From JAQWRV01 sp045564915 (GTDB taxonomy: Bacteria; Pseudomonadota; Alphaproteobacteria; Rhodospirillales; Rhodospirillaceae): a stretch of DNA of 64,000 bases. The notes under the pieces were generated by a model. It was given only the letters and a program-made list of their open reading frames with translations, made no database searches and was not told the DNA's origin. The translations under genes and the position numbers were made by a program. Position 1 is the stretch's first letter. The number at the start of each line of letters is the position of its first letter. Location of the stretch: contig JBJLGL010000004.1 of the NCBI GenBank assembly GCA_045564915.1, positions 62,001 to 126,000 on the forward strand. The letters run 5' to 3'. Shown here piece by piece: positions 53,043 to 62,100 of this stretch.

Positions 53043-53777
53043 ATGAATAAGGTCCCAGGCATTCTTGACGGCCAATCAGCAGTTATTGTTGGTGGGTCCA
53101 GTGGTATTGGCAAGGCGACTGCAGCACAACTGTTAAGTCTTGGAGCCTCTGTCACAATTGTCAGTAGGTCGAAAGAACGCTTGGCCTCGGCGCAAATTGA
53201 GCTTGGCCCAACGATCAGGACTCAGGCCATGGATTGTGCTAACGAATCAGAAGCTGCAGCTTTTTTTGAGAGTCTAGATACGCTTGATCATCTTGTTATC
53301 AGCATTGCAGGCAGTGCAGCGCTTGGGCCGTTTTCGGAAGTTCCAGTGCAGGGGTATCGGGAAACTTTCGATGGCAAGTTCTGGCCATATCTAATCGCTA
53401 TGTATCATGGAACCAAGCTCTTGGCAGAAGAGGGCACGCTGACTATTGTAACCGGTGCGTCAGCAATTGCAGCCACACCGTCTGCGGCGTCTCTGGGAGC
53501 TGTTAATGGTGCTCTGGAGGGAATGATCAAGACTTTGGCGGTTGAACTGGCGCCGCGCCGCGTAAATGCAGTGTCACCTGGTTTGACAGATACGGAGGCG
53601 TGGGGCCGCATTCCAGAAGATATCCGTGTATCCATGTATGCCCAGTCAGCAGCAGACACACCTGTCGGAAGGATTGGTCAGCCTAGGGATGTTGCGAATG
53701 CTGTTGCTGCCTGTATAGCTAATGGATTTCTCACCGGCTTAGTTCTGCCTTGTGATGGCGGGAAGCGGCTAGCGTGA
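53043..53777 (+). CDS. Divergent short-chain dehydrogenase-fold protein lacking Tyr-Lys
   Basis: The 244-residue protein has the SDR cofactor motif GGSSGIGKATA, ISIAGSA in place of NNAG, and a Ser in VTGASAIAAT. The catalytic Tyr-x3-Lys is absent: the aligned segment LGAVNGALEG puts Leu151 for Tyr and Asn155 for Lys. The C-terminal VNAVSPGLTDTEAW and CDGGKRLA are typical. It may bind NAD(P) without classical dehydrogenase activity. It lacks a signal peptide. It stands as a single plus-strand gene between minus-strand groups. Confidence 0.83.
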   Translation: MNKVPGILDGQSAVIVGGSSGIGKATAAQLLSLGASVTIVSRSKERLASAQIELGPTIRTQAMDCANESEAAAFFESLDTLDHLVISIAGSAALGPFSEVPVQGYRETFDGKFWPYLIAMYHGTKLLAEEGTLTIVTGASAIAATPSAASLGAVNGALEGMIKTLAVELAPRRVNAVSPGLTDTEAWGRIPEDIRVSMYAQSAADTPVGRIGQPRDVANAVAACIANGFLTGLVLPCDGGKRLA

Positions 53778-53828
53778 CCATGTTTGATTCGATCTAGCAA
53801 ATGCGCAAGGATTCAATTCATTATTAGC

Positions 53829-54548
53829 TTATGTCCCCGAGAGATCGGTTAATTCAAAACGGGTCTTGCCCGGGTACATCGATAGCACAGCTAGCTTGAA
53901 GATATCATCTGTGACCCAGATATTGTATCGGAAGTCGGCATCGTTCAGATCCATATGCTCTGGTACAGCGCCACACCGATAGTGAATTGTTTCGAAAGTC
54001 CCTGCTGGTACAGTCACAGTCTCTGGTCCTACCCGTTCCACGCCGAAGGCCTTTGTCTCGAGACCTGGCCCCGTGGCGCCTTGCTTGTTCAAGGTCACAG
54101 TATAGAGCACTGTCAAAGTGCGTGTGTTATCCACACTCCCTGACTTGGCAGCTATCATCCAGGCGTCACCGACAATAGCATGGGTACAGAAACAAAATGG
54201 ATTAGAGGGAATCTCTTTAAGATAACTTACGCGATTGTTGGGTGCCGTCAACGCCTCGCAGGACACGTATTTTCTTGTGAAATTATACCAGCCCATTCCG
54301 GTGAATTGACCCCCTGTTTCGATGCGGACGAAAGCATCAATGGGACGCAAAGTTCTATCGACCGTTAGCACTGAGTCTCGTTCTACGTCAGGTGCCGAGG
54401 CAATATGACAATTGGCCCGTTGCACCAAGCGTCCATCAGGAAATAAGGTCATCGAGAAATGCTCACTACCTCGCATAAGATCATTATCGCCCGGCTGGTC
54501 GCTCATGTAGGAAAAGGTCCCGCGGCGTGTGGGCCGGGTAGTAGGCAT
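53829..54548 (-). CDS. DUF3108-like beta-rich hypothetical protein
   Basis: The 239-residue protein has no signal peptide. It is rich in beta strands with FSMTLFPDGRLVQRANCHIAS, VSCEALTAPNNRVSYL and a C-terminal VTVPAGTFETIHYRCGAVPEHMDL plus YNIWVTDDIFKLAVLSMYPG. The last part resembles the sandwich/lipocalin-like fold of DUF3108 and related periplasmic binding proteins. I cannot name a function. ATG at 54548 follows GGAG by eight bases; a GTG at 54557 overlaps the preceding stop (GTGA). It follows the alpha/beta hydrolase on the same strand and probably acts with it. Confidence 0.6.
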   Translation of the reverse strand: MPTTRPTRRGTFSYMSDQPGDNDLMRGSEHFSMTLFPDGRLVQRANCHIASAPDVERDSVLTVDRTLRPIDAFVRIETGGQFTGMGWYNFTRKYVSCEALTAPNNRVSYLKEIPSNPFCFCTHAIVGDAWMIAAKSGSVDNTRTLTVLYTVTLNKQGATGPGLETKAFGVERVGPETVTVPAGTFETIHYRCGAVPEHMDLNDADFRYNIWVTDDIFKLAVLSMYPGKTRFELTDLSGT

Positions 54549-54553
54549 TTCTT

Positions 54554-55387
54554 TCACTCCGCCTCTTCAGGCCAGATGTTCTCATCTAAGAATGGCCGGA
54601 CGAAAGCTGCAGTCTTTTCAGGATGGTAATCTAGAAAACCATGTCCCCAGTCCATGAGTTCGATGATACGTCCGTTGTTGAGGTATTTGGATATACGTCG
54701 GGTGTAAACAACTAGATCGTCATTAGTATTAATGACTAGAATCGGCGCCTTTACCTTAGTTATATTTTCTGGATAAGTGTAGGAAAAGGCTGCTACGTGA
54801 CCCCAGTGTTTTTTCTCTCCACCTTGGATATGATCCGGAAAAGTGCGCATGATATCCTCTGGCGTCTGTTCGGGGCCGCGCCATTTCCACAAACCGGCCC
54901 ATGTTCCAAGCAGGTGACTGCCGTCATCTTGAGGATCAGTCGGGTGTCCCATTTGAGCATTCTGATTAGCGAGATCTTCCTCGCTATAGATAGGCGCTGA
55001 AACCAGTACTAGATGCTTGATACGGTTGGGCTGCTGCAAGGTTGTTTCAACACATGTCTTAGAGCCAGTATGGTATCCCATTACATCTACTTCACTGACG
55101 CCTAAGGTATCCATTACACTGTGCATGGCACGAGCGAAGTCACTAATGTTAGGTTGCACCTGAGGGGAATCCGACATCCCGTAGCCTGGCGTATCTGGTG
55201 CAACGACTAATCTATCCTTGCCCATTTCGCCAAGCCAGGTTTCGTAGATGATCCCTGAGACCGGACTGAGATGGAAACAAAACAATGGTCGTTTGCCTAG
55301 GTCCTTCGACCCGGCCACACGCAAATGTATTTGCCCAAAAGGGCCGTCTACATAGTCTCTAATTAAGGGGACTCCTTCATTACCCAT
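54554..55387 (-). CDS. Alpha/beta-hydrolase-fold protein with GYHTG elbow
   Basis: A 277-residue protein with N-terminal strand ending FCFHLSPVSGIIYETWL, VVAPDTPGYGMSDSP, and the C-terminal catalytic His region MDWGHGFLDYHPE. The nucleophile elbow is GYHTG (104-108) with His106 in place of Ser. The His in WGHG is kept. The lid segment carries WKWRGPEQTPEDIMR. The next gene downstream overlaps; the next upstream paralogue starts at 55399-56202 with a GYATG elbow. Together these form a two-copy, one-operon arrangement whose chemistry is unknown. Confidence 0.83.
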   Translation of the reverse strand: MGNEGVPLIRDYVDGPFGQIHLRVAGSKDLGKRPLFCFHLSPVSGIIYETWLGEMGKDRLVVAPDTPGYGMSDSPQVQPNISDFARAMHSVMDTLGVSEVDVMGYHTGSKTCVETTLQQPNRIKHLVLVSAPIYSEEDLANQNAQMGHPTDPQDDGSHLLGTWAGLWKWRGPEQTPEDIMRTFPDHIQGGEKKHWGHVAAFSYTYPENITKVKAPILVINTNDDLVVYTRRISKYLNNGRIIELMDWGHGFLDYHPEKTAAFVRPFLDENIWPEEAE

Positions 55388-55398
55388 AGCTTTCTCTT

Positions 55399-56202
55399 TC
55401 AGTCAGAATCCAGATAACTTGTTATCAAACTTGCAGCTTCCTTGCACCGGGTTTGTAGGAAACCGTGACCCCAGCCGGGTAGTTCAACAATAGTCCCGGG
55501 TTTTACATAAGGCTTGGCGAGTAAAGTTGAGCCATGTACCTCGGTTTCAATATTATAGATAACAAGTGGTTGAGTGAGGGCCGCCAAAGCTTTGTCTAGG
55601 TGAAATGCAAAAGCGGCACGAGGCGCCCAGGGTTTCTTGTAACCATCGGCCCGAATATGTTCGGTAAATAAGCGCATACAAAGAGTGGCGCTTTGTCCTG
55701 GCCCTCTTCCGGCATGGACCTGCTGCCAGAGCGGAAGAAGATGAGACCCGTCCGGTTGGGGTTCTATGACATTGCCAAAGCGGTCACCAAGGGTATCCCG
55801 GGCTTCATCATCGATAACGGGTGCCGAGAACAATACTAGTCGGCGGACAATATCGGGACGTTGACGCGCTAGTTCAACTGCAATGACTGAACCGGTGGCA
55901 TAACCAACCAAATCAATAGACTTCAAATTCAGTGTATCAATGAGATGAGAAAATGCCTTGGCATAAATCGGTATGCTGGGTGGCGAGGCTGGCGCATCAG
56001 ACATACCATAGCCAGGTGTATCCGGTGCAATGGCTAAACGATTAATGCCAATATGACTTATCAAGTCTTCGAAGACTAATCCAGATAGAGGGCTGACATG
56101 CAGACAGAGAACAGGTGTGCGCGTTGGTCTGTCTGGCGCCATCACTCTTAAGTGAATCTGGCCGAACAAACCTTCAATATATTGTTTCCGCACTCCAGCC
56201 AT
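55399..56202 (-). CDS. Alpha/beta-hydrolase-fold protein with GYATG elbow
   Basis: The 267-residue paralogue of the next downstream gene. It has the family strand VLCLHVSPLSGLVFEDLI and AIAPDTPGYGMSDAP, and keeps WGHGFLQTR with the His. The nucleophile elbow is GYATG (100-104) with Ala102, so nucleophilic catalysis is excluded unless another residue helps. It ends 11 bases before the next gene. This pair may be a heterodimer with one His- and one Ala-elbow copy. No signal peptide; likely cytoplasmic. Divergent from the tannase-family gene. Confidence 0.83.
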   Translation of the reverse strand: MAGVRKQYIEGLFGQIHLRVMAPDRPTRTPVLCLHVSPLSGLVFEDLISHIGINRLAIAPDTPGYGMSDAPASPPSIPIYAKAFSHLIDTLNLKSIDLVGYATGSVIAVELARQRPDIVRRLVLFSAPVIDDEARDTLGDRFGNVIEPQPDGSHLLPLWQQVHAGRGPGQSATLCMRLFTEHIRADGYKKPWAPRAAFAFHLDKALAALTQPLVIYNIETEVHGSTLLAKPYVKPGTIVELPGWGHGFLQTRCKEAASLITSYLDSD

Positions 56203-56320
56203 GGCATCTCCCTCTAAAGGCAGCCCAGTAGTGTATAGCTAGCCTATCTCGATAGAATTGTCTGCAGGATACTGTTCATATGTTTGAACTCGATTTATTC
56301 TTTTTGCAAGGAGAGGCCTA

Positions 56321-57910
56321 ATGTTTGTCCACTACGTCATCTTTACTGCAATCAATCTTGCTACTCAGCCAGTTTTTGCTCTCTCTGATGAGGCTAATCC
56401 ATGGCTGGCATTAGATATGGCAAACTGTATGGCGCATAGAGGTGTAGATTATGGATCTCTTATCGGCACGCCGGTAGATATTGAGGCCTCAGAAATGCAG
56501 GGCGGGGGTGGGGATTTACCCACTTACTGCAAGATTGCAGGGTGGATCGATTCAGATATTGGTTTTGAGTTCCGCCTGCCTTTGGCATGGAACCGACGTT
56601 TACTGACTGCAGGGTGTGGATTGCTCTGTGGCAAGGTTGAAATGGATCGCACTGATGACGCTCTAGTTCGCGGTTATGCTGTCGCTCATACGGATATGGG
56701 TCACCAAGCCGACAATATAAGCGATGCGTCCTTTGCGTATAAGAACCGCGAAGCTGAGATCAATTTTAATCATCGGGGCACGCATTTGACGACAGCTCTG
56801 TTGAAGGCTGTGTCGGCCCAGCATTACCAAGAAAATGAGATAAAGTCTTATTTCCGCGGCTGCTCTACCGGGGGTCGCCAAGCATTGGAGGCCGCGATGA
56901 GGTTTCCCACGGACTACGATGGAATTATTGCTGGTGCACCAGCAACCGGTATGATCATGCCGCACATTTTATGGAGTCTTGAGGCAGCAACTCATCCGAA
57001 CGGGAACTCTATATTCACCCACAAAGCTTTAGCCATTCTGCAAGGCGCTGCGCTGCTGGCCTGCGATGATTTAGATGGGTTGAGTGATGGAATTATTGCA
57101 GACCCGGAATCCTGTTCGTTTAACCCAATGGATCTGCAGTGTAAGGCAGGGAAATCAATTAATTGTTTGACTGAGAACCAAGTAGCTGCGGCTCGATCGC
57201 TCTATGAGGGAGCGCGCACTTCAGATGGAAGAGCTGTGACATCTATTGGCTATTCTATGGGGGATGAGCCTGGCTGGGCCAGTACCTATTTAGGTCCCGA
57301 TGGTGGAAGCCCTAGTGCTGTGGCGACTAAGGCGAATTTTTTCCGCTACGTGGCTTATGAGCAAGACCCTGACTTGGACTTACCGTTAGATAATTTCTTC
57401 TATGATTTTGATGTGGACCCCTGGCGTCTCGGCACCGTGCACTACATGCCCGTACCTGAGGGCGGTTATAATCTAGCTAGTTTTAGAGAGCATGATGGTA
57501 AATTATTACTTTATCATGGCTGGAATGACGAGACTCTAACTCCTGCATCTTCATTGGATTACTTTGCAGAACAAACCAAGATTCTGGGTGGCCAACAAGA
57601 TGTTGAAACATTCTTTCGTCTTTTTATGATTCCTGGCATGCGTCATTGCGGGTCTGGTCCAGGTGCAGATGCGATTGATTTCCTCGCGGCTATTGAAGCC
57701 TGGACAGAAGAGGGAAACGCTCCTGAACGGCTGATTGCGCATAAGATAGATAACAGCTTAACTAGCCTAGGACGCTGGCAGCGTTTCCCTGTGGACCCAG
57801 CTATGATTCGCTTTTCCCGTCCCGTATTTCCTTATCCAGACGTTGCTATGTACGATGGTAAGAATTCGCCTCGAGCATGGGGTAGTTATAGGCGGGTAGC
57901 GCGCCCTTAA
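56321..57910 (+). CDS. Exported tannase/feruloyl esterase-family protein
   Basis: A 529-residue serine esterase with a signal peptide (cleavage near VFALS). The catalytic Cys-Ser is in RGCSTGGRQALEAAM near 186-200, the Asp is in YHGWNDETLTP near 400, and the His-Cys is in GMRHCGSGPGA near 440. The CS-D-HC arrangement, with a disulfide linking the two Cys, is the family hallmark. It hydrolyses esters of plant-type phenolic acids or gallate, or a related ester in the periplasm. GGAGAGG lies upstream of ATG 56321. It converges with the SQR-like gene, with a four-base overlap at TTAA. Confidence 0.9.
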   Translation: MFVHYVIFTAINLATQPVFALSDEANPWLALDMANCMAHRGVDYGSLIGTPVDIEASEMQGGGGDLPTYCKIAGWIDSDIGFEFRLPLAWNRRLLTAGCGLLCGKVEMDRTDDALVRGYAVAHTDMGHQADNISDASFAYKNREAEINFNHRGTHLTTALLKAVSAQHYQENEIKSYFRGCSTGGRQALEAAMRFPTDYDGIIAGAPATGMIMPHILWSLEAATHPNGNSIFTHKALAILQGAALLACDDLDGLSDGIIADPESCSFNPMDLQCKAGKSINCLTENQVAAARSLYEGARTSDGRAVTSIGYSMGDEPGWASTYLGPDGGSPSAVATKANFFRYVAYEQDPDLDLPLDNFFYDFDVDPWRLGTVHYMPVPEGGYNLASFREHDGKLLLYHGWNDETLTPASSLDYFAEQTKILGGQQDVETFFRLFMIPGMRHCGSGPGADAIDFLAAIEAWTEEGNAPERLIAHKIDNSLTSLGRWQRFPVDPAMIRFSRPVFPYPDVAMYDGKNSPRAWGSYRRVARP

Positions 57911-59145
57911 GATTCAAATCTAGTATTGTGACCAGGGAAGGCTTCATAGCCTTTGAGCATGTAATGCCAATAAAGAATTGGTAGGCCGGTTGTCTTAATC
58001 CACCAGTTTATTCTGCGTTCTTCTTTAGGGTCGAGTGGTAATGTTGGTGTTACTTTGCCGCCATAAGTGAACTCTGCCATCATCACCTTACCATAAGCTG
58101 TTGTTAGAGGGCAGGATCCATAACCATCATAGCCTGAGACCACCTCCTTATTGTTGACCAGTGCATTGATATTTTTAACTACCACTGGCGCTTGCTTACG
58201 TATAGCTGCTGCGGTTTTGGAGTTTGGTGTTGAGCATGAGTCACCAAGACTAAATACGTTGGGATATTTACTGGATTGCATAGATTCCTGATTGACATCA
58301 ACCCAACCACCCTCATTGGCCAAAGCCGATTTTCTTACCACATCAGGTGGATGTTGTGGCGGGACGGCGTGGAGCATATCGAATTCCATCTCCACCATAT
58401 CTCCCTCTCTTTCGCCGCCAACTATGTTAAATGTTGCCCGCCTGTTTTCGGCATCCACCTTTGTAAGGTTGTGCTGGAAATGCTTACTGATGCCATAGTT
58501 ATCAGCAACTTTTTCAAGCTCTCTGGCAAAGTATGGTACAGAGAACATGCTGGGCCCTTGTGGTAGAAAATGTATGGCGCAATCCTGTAAAATACCGCCG
58601 CGACGGAGGTAGTCGGCGGTCAGGTATGCAATTTTCTGCGGGGCCCCAGGGCATTTGATAGGCATTGCTGGTTGGGCAAAGAGAGCTGTACCGCCGCGAG
58701 GGAAGGCCTTGATAGTTTCCCATGTATATTCCACACTACTGGGTAGATAGTTGCAGCATATACCACTTGTGCCAATAGCTTCATGGAAGCCTTCAATGGC
58801 ACTCCAGTTCATAACTACACCGGGACATACGACCAGGAAGTCGTATGTAACATCTCCTCCCTTGGCCAGGCTTACCCGGTTAGATTCTGGATCGATATCG
58901 GCAGCAGCGTCTTGGATCCATTTAACCCCTTCAGGAATGACAGCAGCTTCATCTCTTCGAGTTTGCGCCAGTGTGTTCACACCACCGCCTACTAGGGTGA
59001 ATGCAGGCTGATAATAGTGTTCTCTAGATGGTTCAATGATAGCAATATCTAGCGCATCGTTATGGTCTTGGTTGCGCAAAGAGGCTGCGACAGTGATTCC
59101 TGCCGTTCCCCCGCCGATAATGATGATCTGATGATGTTGTGCCAT
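57907..59145 (-). CDS. Sulfide:quinone oxidoreductase-like flavoprotein
   Basis: The 412-residue FAD-dependent pyridine-nucleotide-disulfide-type reductase has the GGGTAGITVA FAD motif at the N-terminus and the family Cys positions: CCNYLPSSVEYTWE near 132, AMPIKCPGAPQKIAYLTADYLRRR near 164, and a further SCSTPNSKTAAA near 309. This layout (two reactive Cys plus a third) matches SQRDL-type (type II-like) sulfide:quinone oxidoreductases, which oxidise sulfide and pass electrons to quinone. ATG at 59145 is preferred to TTG at 59163. No membrane segments except amphipathic C-terminus. Role likely sulfide detoxification. Confidence 0.85.
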   Translation of the reverse strand: MAQHHQIIIIGGGTAGITVAASLRNQDHNDALDIAIIEPSREHYYQPAFTLVGGGVNTLAQTRRDEAAVIPEGVKWIQDAAADIDPESNRVSLAKGGDVTYDFLVVCPGVVMNWSAIEGFHEAIGTSGICCNYLPSSVEYTWETIKAFPRGGTALFAQPAMPIKCPGAPQKIAYLTADYLRRGGILQDCAIHFLPQGPSMFSVPYFARELEKVADNYGISKHFQHNLTKVDAENRRATFNIVGGEREGDMVEMEFDMLHAVPPQHPPDVVRKSALANEGGWVDVNQESMQSSKYPNVFSLGDSCSTPNSKTAAAIRKQAPVVVKNINALVNNKEVVSGYDGYGSCPLTTAYGKVMMAEFTYGGKVTPTLPLDPKEERRINWWIKTTGLPILYWHYMLKGYEAFPGHNTRFES

Positions 59146-59367
59146 GGTGCTTACCCAATTCAAATATCCCTACAGAGCCTAACCATAAACGGTTAACAGC
59201 CATGAACAAGGACCAAGGGCTGAGAACTATTAATGCTTGCTGTTACGGATAATTAAACTATGCGGGATAATGCATATTGAAAGAAAATTCTACTGACTAC
59301 ATGTGAAACTATGACCGCAGGAATAGGGTTGAGAATCGCCTACACGCTGTGAAATGCTTTTTACAGC

Positions 59368-60735
59368 TTAACCGTCATTTTGTTCAACCAACTTCCGCCC
59401 ACCATATAAGCGGTCAGATGTTATCTTAAATATGACCGGACTGAGTAATGTGAGTGCTAAAAGGTTAGGCACGGCCATTAAGGCATTCATGATATCAGCC
59501 ATAAGCCATATTATTTCCAGACCAGTCAATGCACCGACAGGGATTACAGCGCACCACATTACCCGAAATGGTTTAATCGCCCGCGGTCCAAACAGGTATT
59601 CTGCACAACGCTCGCCATAGTAGCTCCAACCCAAAATGGTTGTGAATGCAAAGACCATCAGTGAAATAACGACGATGTAATTACCAAAGGGCAGGGCACG
59701 TTCAAATGCCATTGCCGTTAGAGTGGCGCCGTTCTCACCGCTGGTCCAGGCACCAGTGGTAATGATCACTAGTGCGGTCATTGTGCAAACGATTAGGGTA
59801 TCTATGAACGTGCCAAGCATACCGATAGCGCCTTGGCGCACCGGATCATTGGTTTTAGCAGCAGCATGGGCGATAGGGGCAGAACCCAAACCGGCTTCGT
59901 TAGAAAAAATGCCGCGAGCCACGCCAAAACGAATGGCCGCCATCACAGTGGCTCCTGCGAATCCACCTGCGGCGGAGGTGCCCGAGAATGCGCTGGAAAC
60001 GATTAATGCGAGACCAGCAGGAATTTCAGCGGCGTTTATCAAGAGAATAACCATAGCTGAGCCTACGTAGAATACGACCATAATGGGGACAAGCCGACCA
60101 GCTACTTGAGCGATACGCTGAATTCCACCAATTAGTACAGTGGCCGTAAGCACTAAAATTACAAGAGCCGAAATCCACAACGGCACATTAAAATTAGATT
60201 CAACCACATCGGCTATAGAGTTAGCCTGCACTGTATTACCAGCCCCAAGACCGGCAGTAATGGCAAGAAGAGCAAAGGCGGTACCCAACCATTTCCAGTT
60301 CTCACCAAGTCCATTTTTTATATAGTACATTGGCCCGCCAACGTATCGACCATCTGCATCTATTTCGCGGTAATGTACCGCCATCACAGCTTCGCCGTAT
60401 TTCGTGGCCATCCCGAGTAGCGCTGTCACCCACATCCAGAACACTGCGCCAGGTCCACCAAGAAAAATGGCAGTGGCGACCCCAGCGATATTGCCAGTAC
60501 CGACGGTGGCCGAGAGCGCGGTCATCAGGGCTTTGAATGGCGAGATCTCTCCATCACCTGTCGCTTTCTCGCTGGCATCACGGCTAAACAGAACTTTAAT
60601 AGCTTCAGCCAGGCGGCTGAGCGTGATGCCCTTAAGTCCTATCGTGAGGAAGAGGCCTACACCAAGCAGCGGAAACATCATAATCAGCCAGACCCAGCCG
60701 CTGATCACGTCTAATACGATAGCAAAATCTTGCAT
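59368..60735 (-). CDS. AGCS-family sodium:amino acid symporter
   Basis: A 455-residue protein of about eleven hydrophobic segments. The family hallmarks are ATVGTGNIAGVATAIFLGGPGAVFWMWVTALLGMATKYGE near 75-115, GGPMYYIKNGLG near 132-144, and FSNEAGLGSAPIAHAAAKT near 275-293. It imports alanine or glycine with sodium. It lies between the SQR gene and the radical SAM gene on the same strand with no tight linkage. Confidence 0.93.
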   Translation of the reverse strand: MQDFAIVLDVISGWVWLIMMFPLLGVGLFLTIGLKGITLSRLAEAIKVLFSRDASEKATGDGEISPFKALMTALSATVGTGNIAGVATAIFLGGPGAVFWMWVTALLGMATKYGEAVMAVHYREIDADGRYVGGPMYYIKNGLGENWKWLGTAFALLAITAGLGAGNTVQANSIADVVESNFNVPLWISALVILVLTATVLIGGIQRIAQVAGRLVPIMVVFYVGSAMVILLINAAEIPAGLALIVSSAFSGTSAAGGFAGATVMAAIRFGVARGIFSNEAGLGSAPIAHAAAKTNDPVRQGAIGMLGTFIDTLIVCTMTALVIITTGAWTSGENGATLTAMAFERALPFGNYIVVISLMVFAFTTILGWSYYGERCAEYLFGPRAIKPFRVMWCAVIPVGALTGLEIIWLMADIMNALMAVPNLLALTLLSPVIFKITSDRLYGGRKLVEQNDG

Positions 60736-60846
60736 AAAGCTTCCCCAAAAGTCTTCCAGCCGGTGGCCAAATTATCTGCGCCAGATGCGACGGATCATAA
60801 TGAGCTCGTCACGCAAATAAAGGGTTAGTCCTATATTCTAACAGAA

Positions 60847-61926
60847 TCAGGACTTAGAATGGCTGGACGGTGGATAGATATGCTGTTGACCATTGGTATC
60901 TTCTACCCGCGTCTGCCCATCTTGGTCGATCTTCAAGTAGGTAGGTCCAATCGGTACTTTCCCGAATCCGCCTGGGATATCAAGCATATAGGTGGGGAGT
61001 GCAATACCAGACAAGTTGCCGCGTAACTGTTTTATCAAAGCCTGGCCCTCGGAAATAGCGACGCGAAAGTGGCTAGTGCCTGGCGCTAGGTCAGGATGAT
61101 GAAGATAATAAGGCATGATTCTCACGGCCACCATGGCGCGGAACAAAGAAGCGAGCGTTGCTGCATCGTCATTAACTCCTCTAAGTAATACCGACTGCCC
61201 TAATAGAGGAATTCCAGCAGAGGTTAGGAGGTTGCAAGCGATTATGGCTGCTTCACTGAGTTCGCGTGCATGGTTGCAGTGGATGGCGACATAAATGGTC
61301 TGACGGCGGTTGTTGAGCACCCTGATTAGGGCGTCGTTTAGACGATCCGGTTCAGCGACGGGTACGCGCGTATGAAACCGGATAACACGGACGTGATCGA
61401 TGGTTTCCAATCGAGTAAGAATTCTATCTAACCGTTTGGGACTCAGAACAAACGGGTCTCCACCGGTCAAAATAACTTCCCATATTTCTGGTCGGCTAGC
61501 TATATAATCGAATGCTACATTGAAGTCAGCTTCATCCATACTGTCTCCACTTGGCCCAACCATCTCACGCCGAAAGCAAAAGCGGCAATAGACCGCACAT
61601 GCACTATGTACTTTCAATAGAACGCGATCAGGATAGCGGTGAACTACACCCTTTACAGGGCTGTATAGGTGATCACCAATGGGATCTACTATTTCATCTG
61701 CTGTTGTGGAGAGCTCTTGGCCAGTTGGGATGACCTGCAGAGCAATGGGGTCGTCAGGGTTAGAGGCATCAATCAAACTAGCAAAGTGTTGAGGGATACT
61801 GATCGAATATCTAGAGGCCACCTCTTGAAGATTAGAGGAGCCAGTTTCTTCCAATAGATTTGCCGATACTAGCGCATCCACTGTCGTTAGTCGTATTGAT
61901 CTATCCGTTTTGCTTTGCGTGGGCAT
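60847..61926 (-). CDS. EpmB/KamA-type radical SAM lysine 2,3-aminomutase-like protein
   Basis: A 359-residue radical SAM enzyme. The cluster motif CxxxCxxC is CAVYCRFCFRR near 110-120; the GGDPFVLSPKRL segment near 155 and GxDNN-like PLLGQSVLLRGVNDD near 235-250 are typical. A C-terminal MLDIPGGFGKVPIGP segment is shared with lysine 2,3-aminomutases that make beta-lysine for elongation factor P. It has the PLP-binding Lys region near KVPIGP. This places it in the EpmB/YodO subgroup; efp and epmA are not in the window. Divergent from the double-domain hydrolase gene. Confidence 0.88.
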   Translation of the reverse strand: MPTQSKTDRSIRLTTVDALVSANLLEETGSSNLQEVASRYSISIPQHFASLIDASNPDDPIALQVIPTGQELSTTADEIVDPIGDHLYSPVKGVVHRYPDRVLLKVHSACAVYCRFCFRREMVGPSGDSMDEADFNVAFDYIASRPEIWEVILTGGDPFVLSPKRLDRILTRLETIDHVRVIRFHTRVPVAEPDRLNDALIRVLNNRRQTIYVAIHCNHARELSEAAIIACNLLTSAGIPLLGQSVLLRGVNDDAATLASLFRAMVAVRIMPYYLHHPDLAPGTSHFRVAISEGQALIKQLRGNLSGIALPTYMLDIPGGFGKVPIGPTYLKIDQDGQTRVEDTNGQQHIYPPSSHSKS

Positions 61927-62100
61927 GGAGCAAATGCTCCTCGAATCAGTTGATGTCAGCTTGTAGAACAGTCAAGCTGACTCGGCTAGGATTTTGTGCT
62001 GGCTGCTCGCAACGCTAAGCAAGATAATCAGAGTGCCAGGCAGTGTATATGATGACGCGCACCATATATAATGCACTCAGTATCTATAAGGAATTGCATC

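Noticed and set aside
59180..59195. Short inverted repeat TAACC/GGTTA with a six-base spacer upstream of the SQR-like gene
   Set aside because: Arms of five bases are expected often by chance. The spacing differs from the dyad at 10164, so it is not evidence of a shared regulator.
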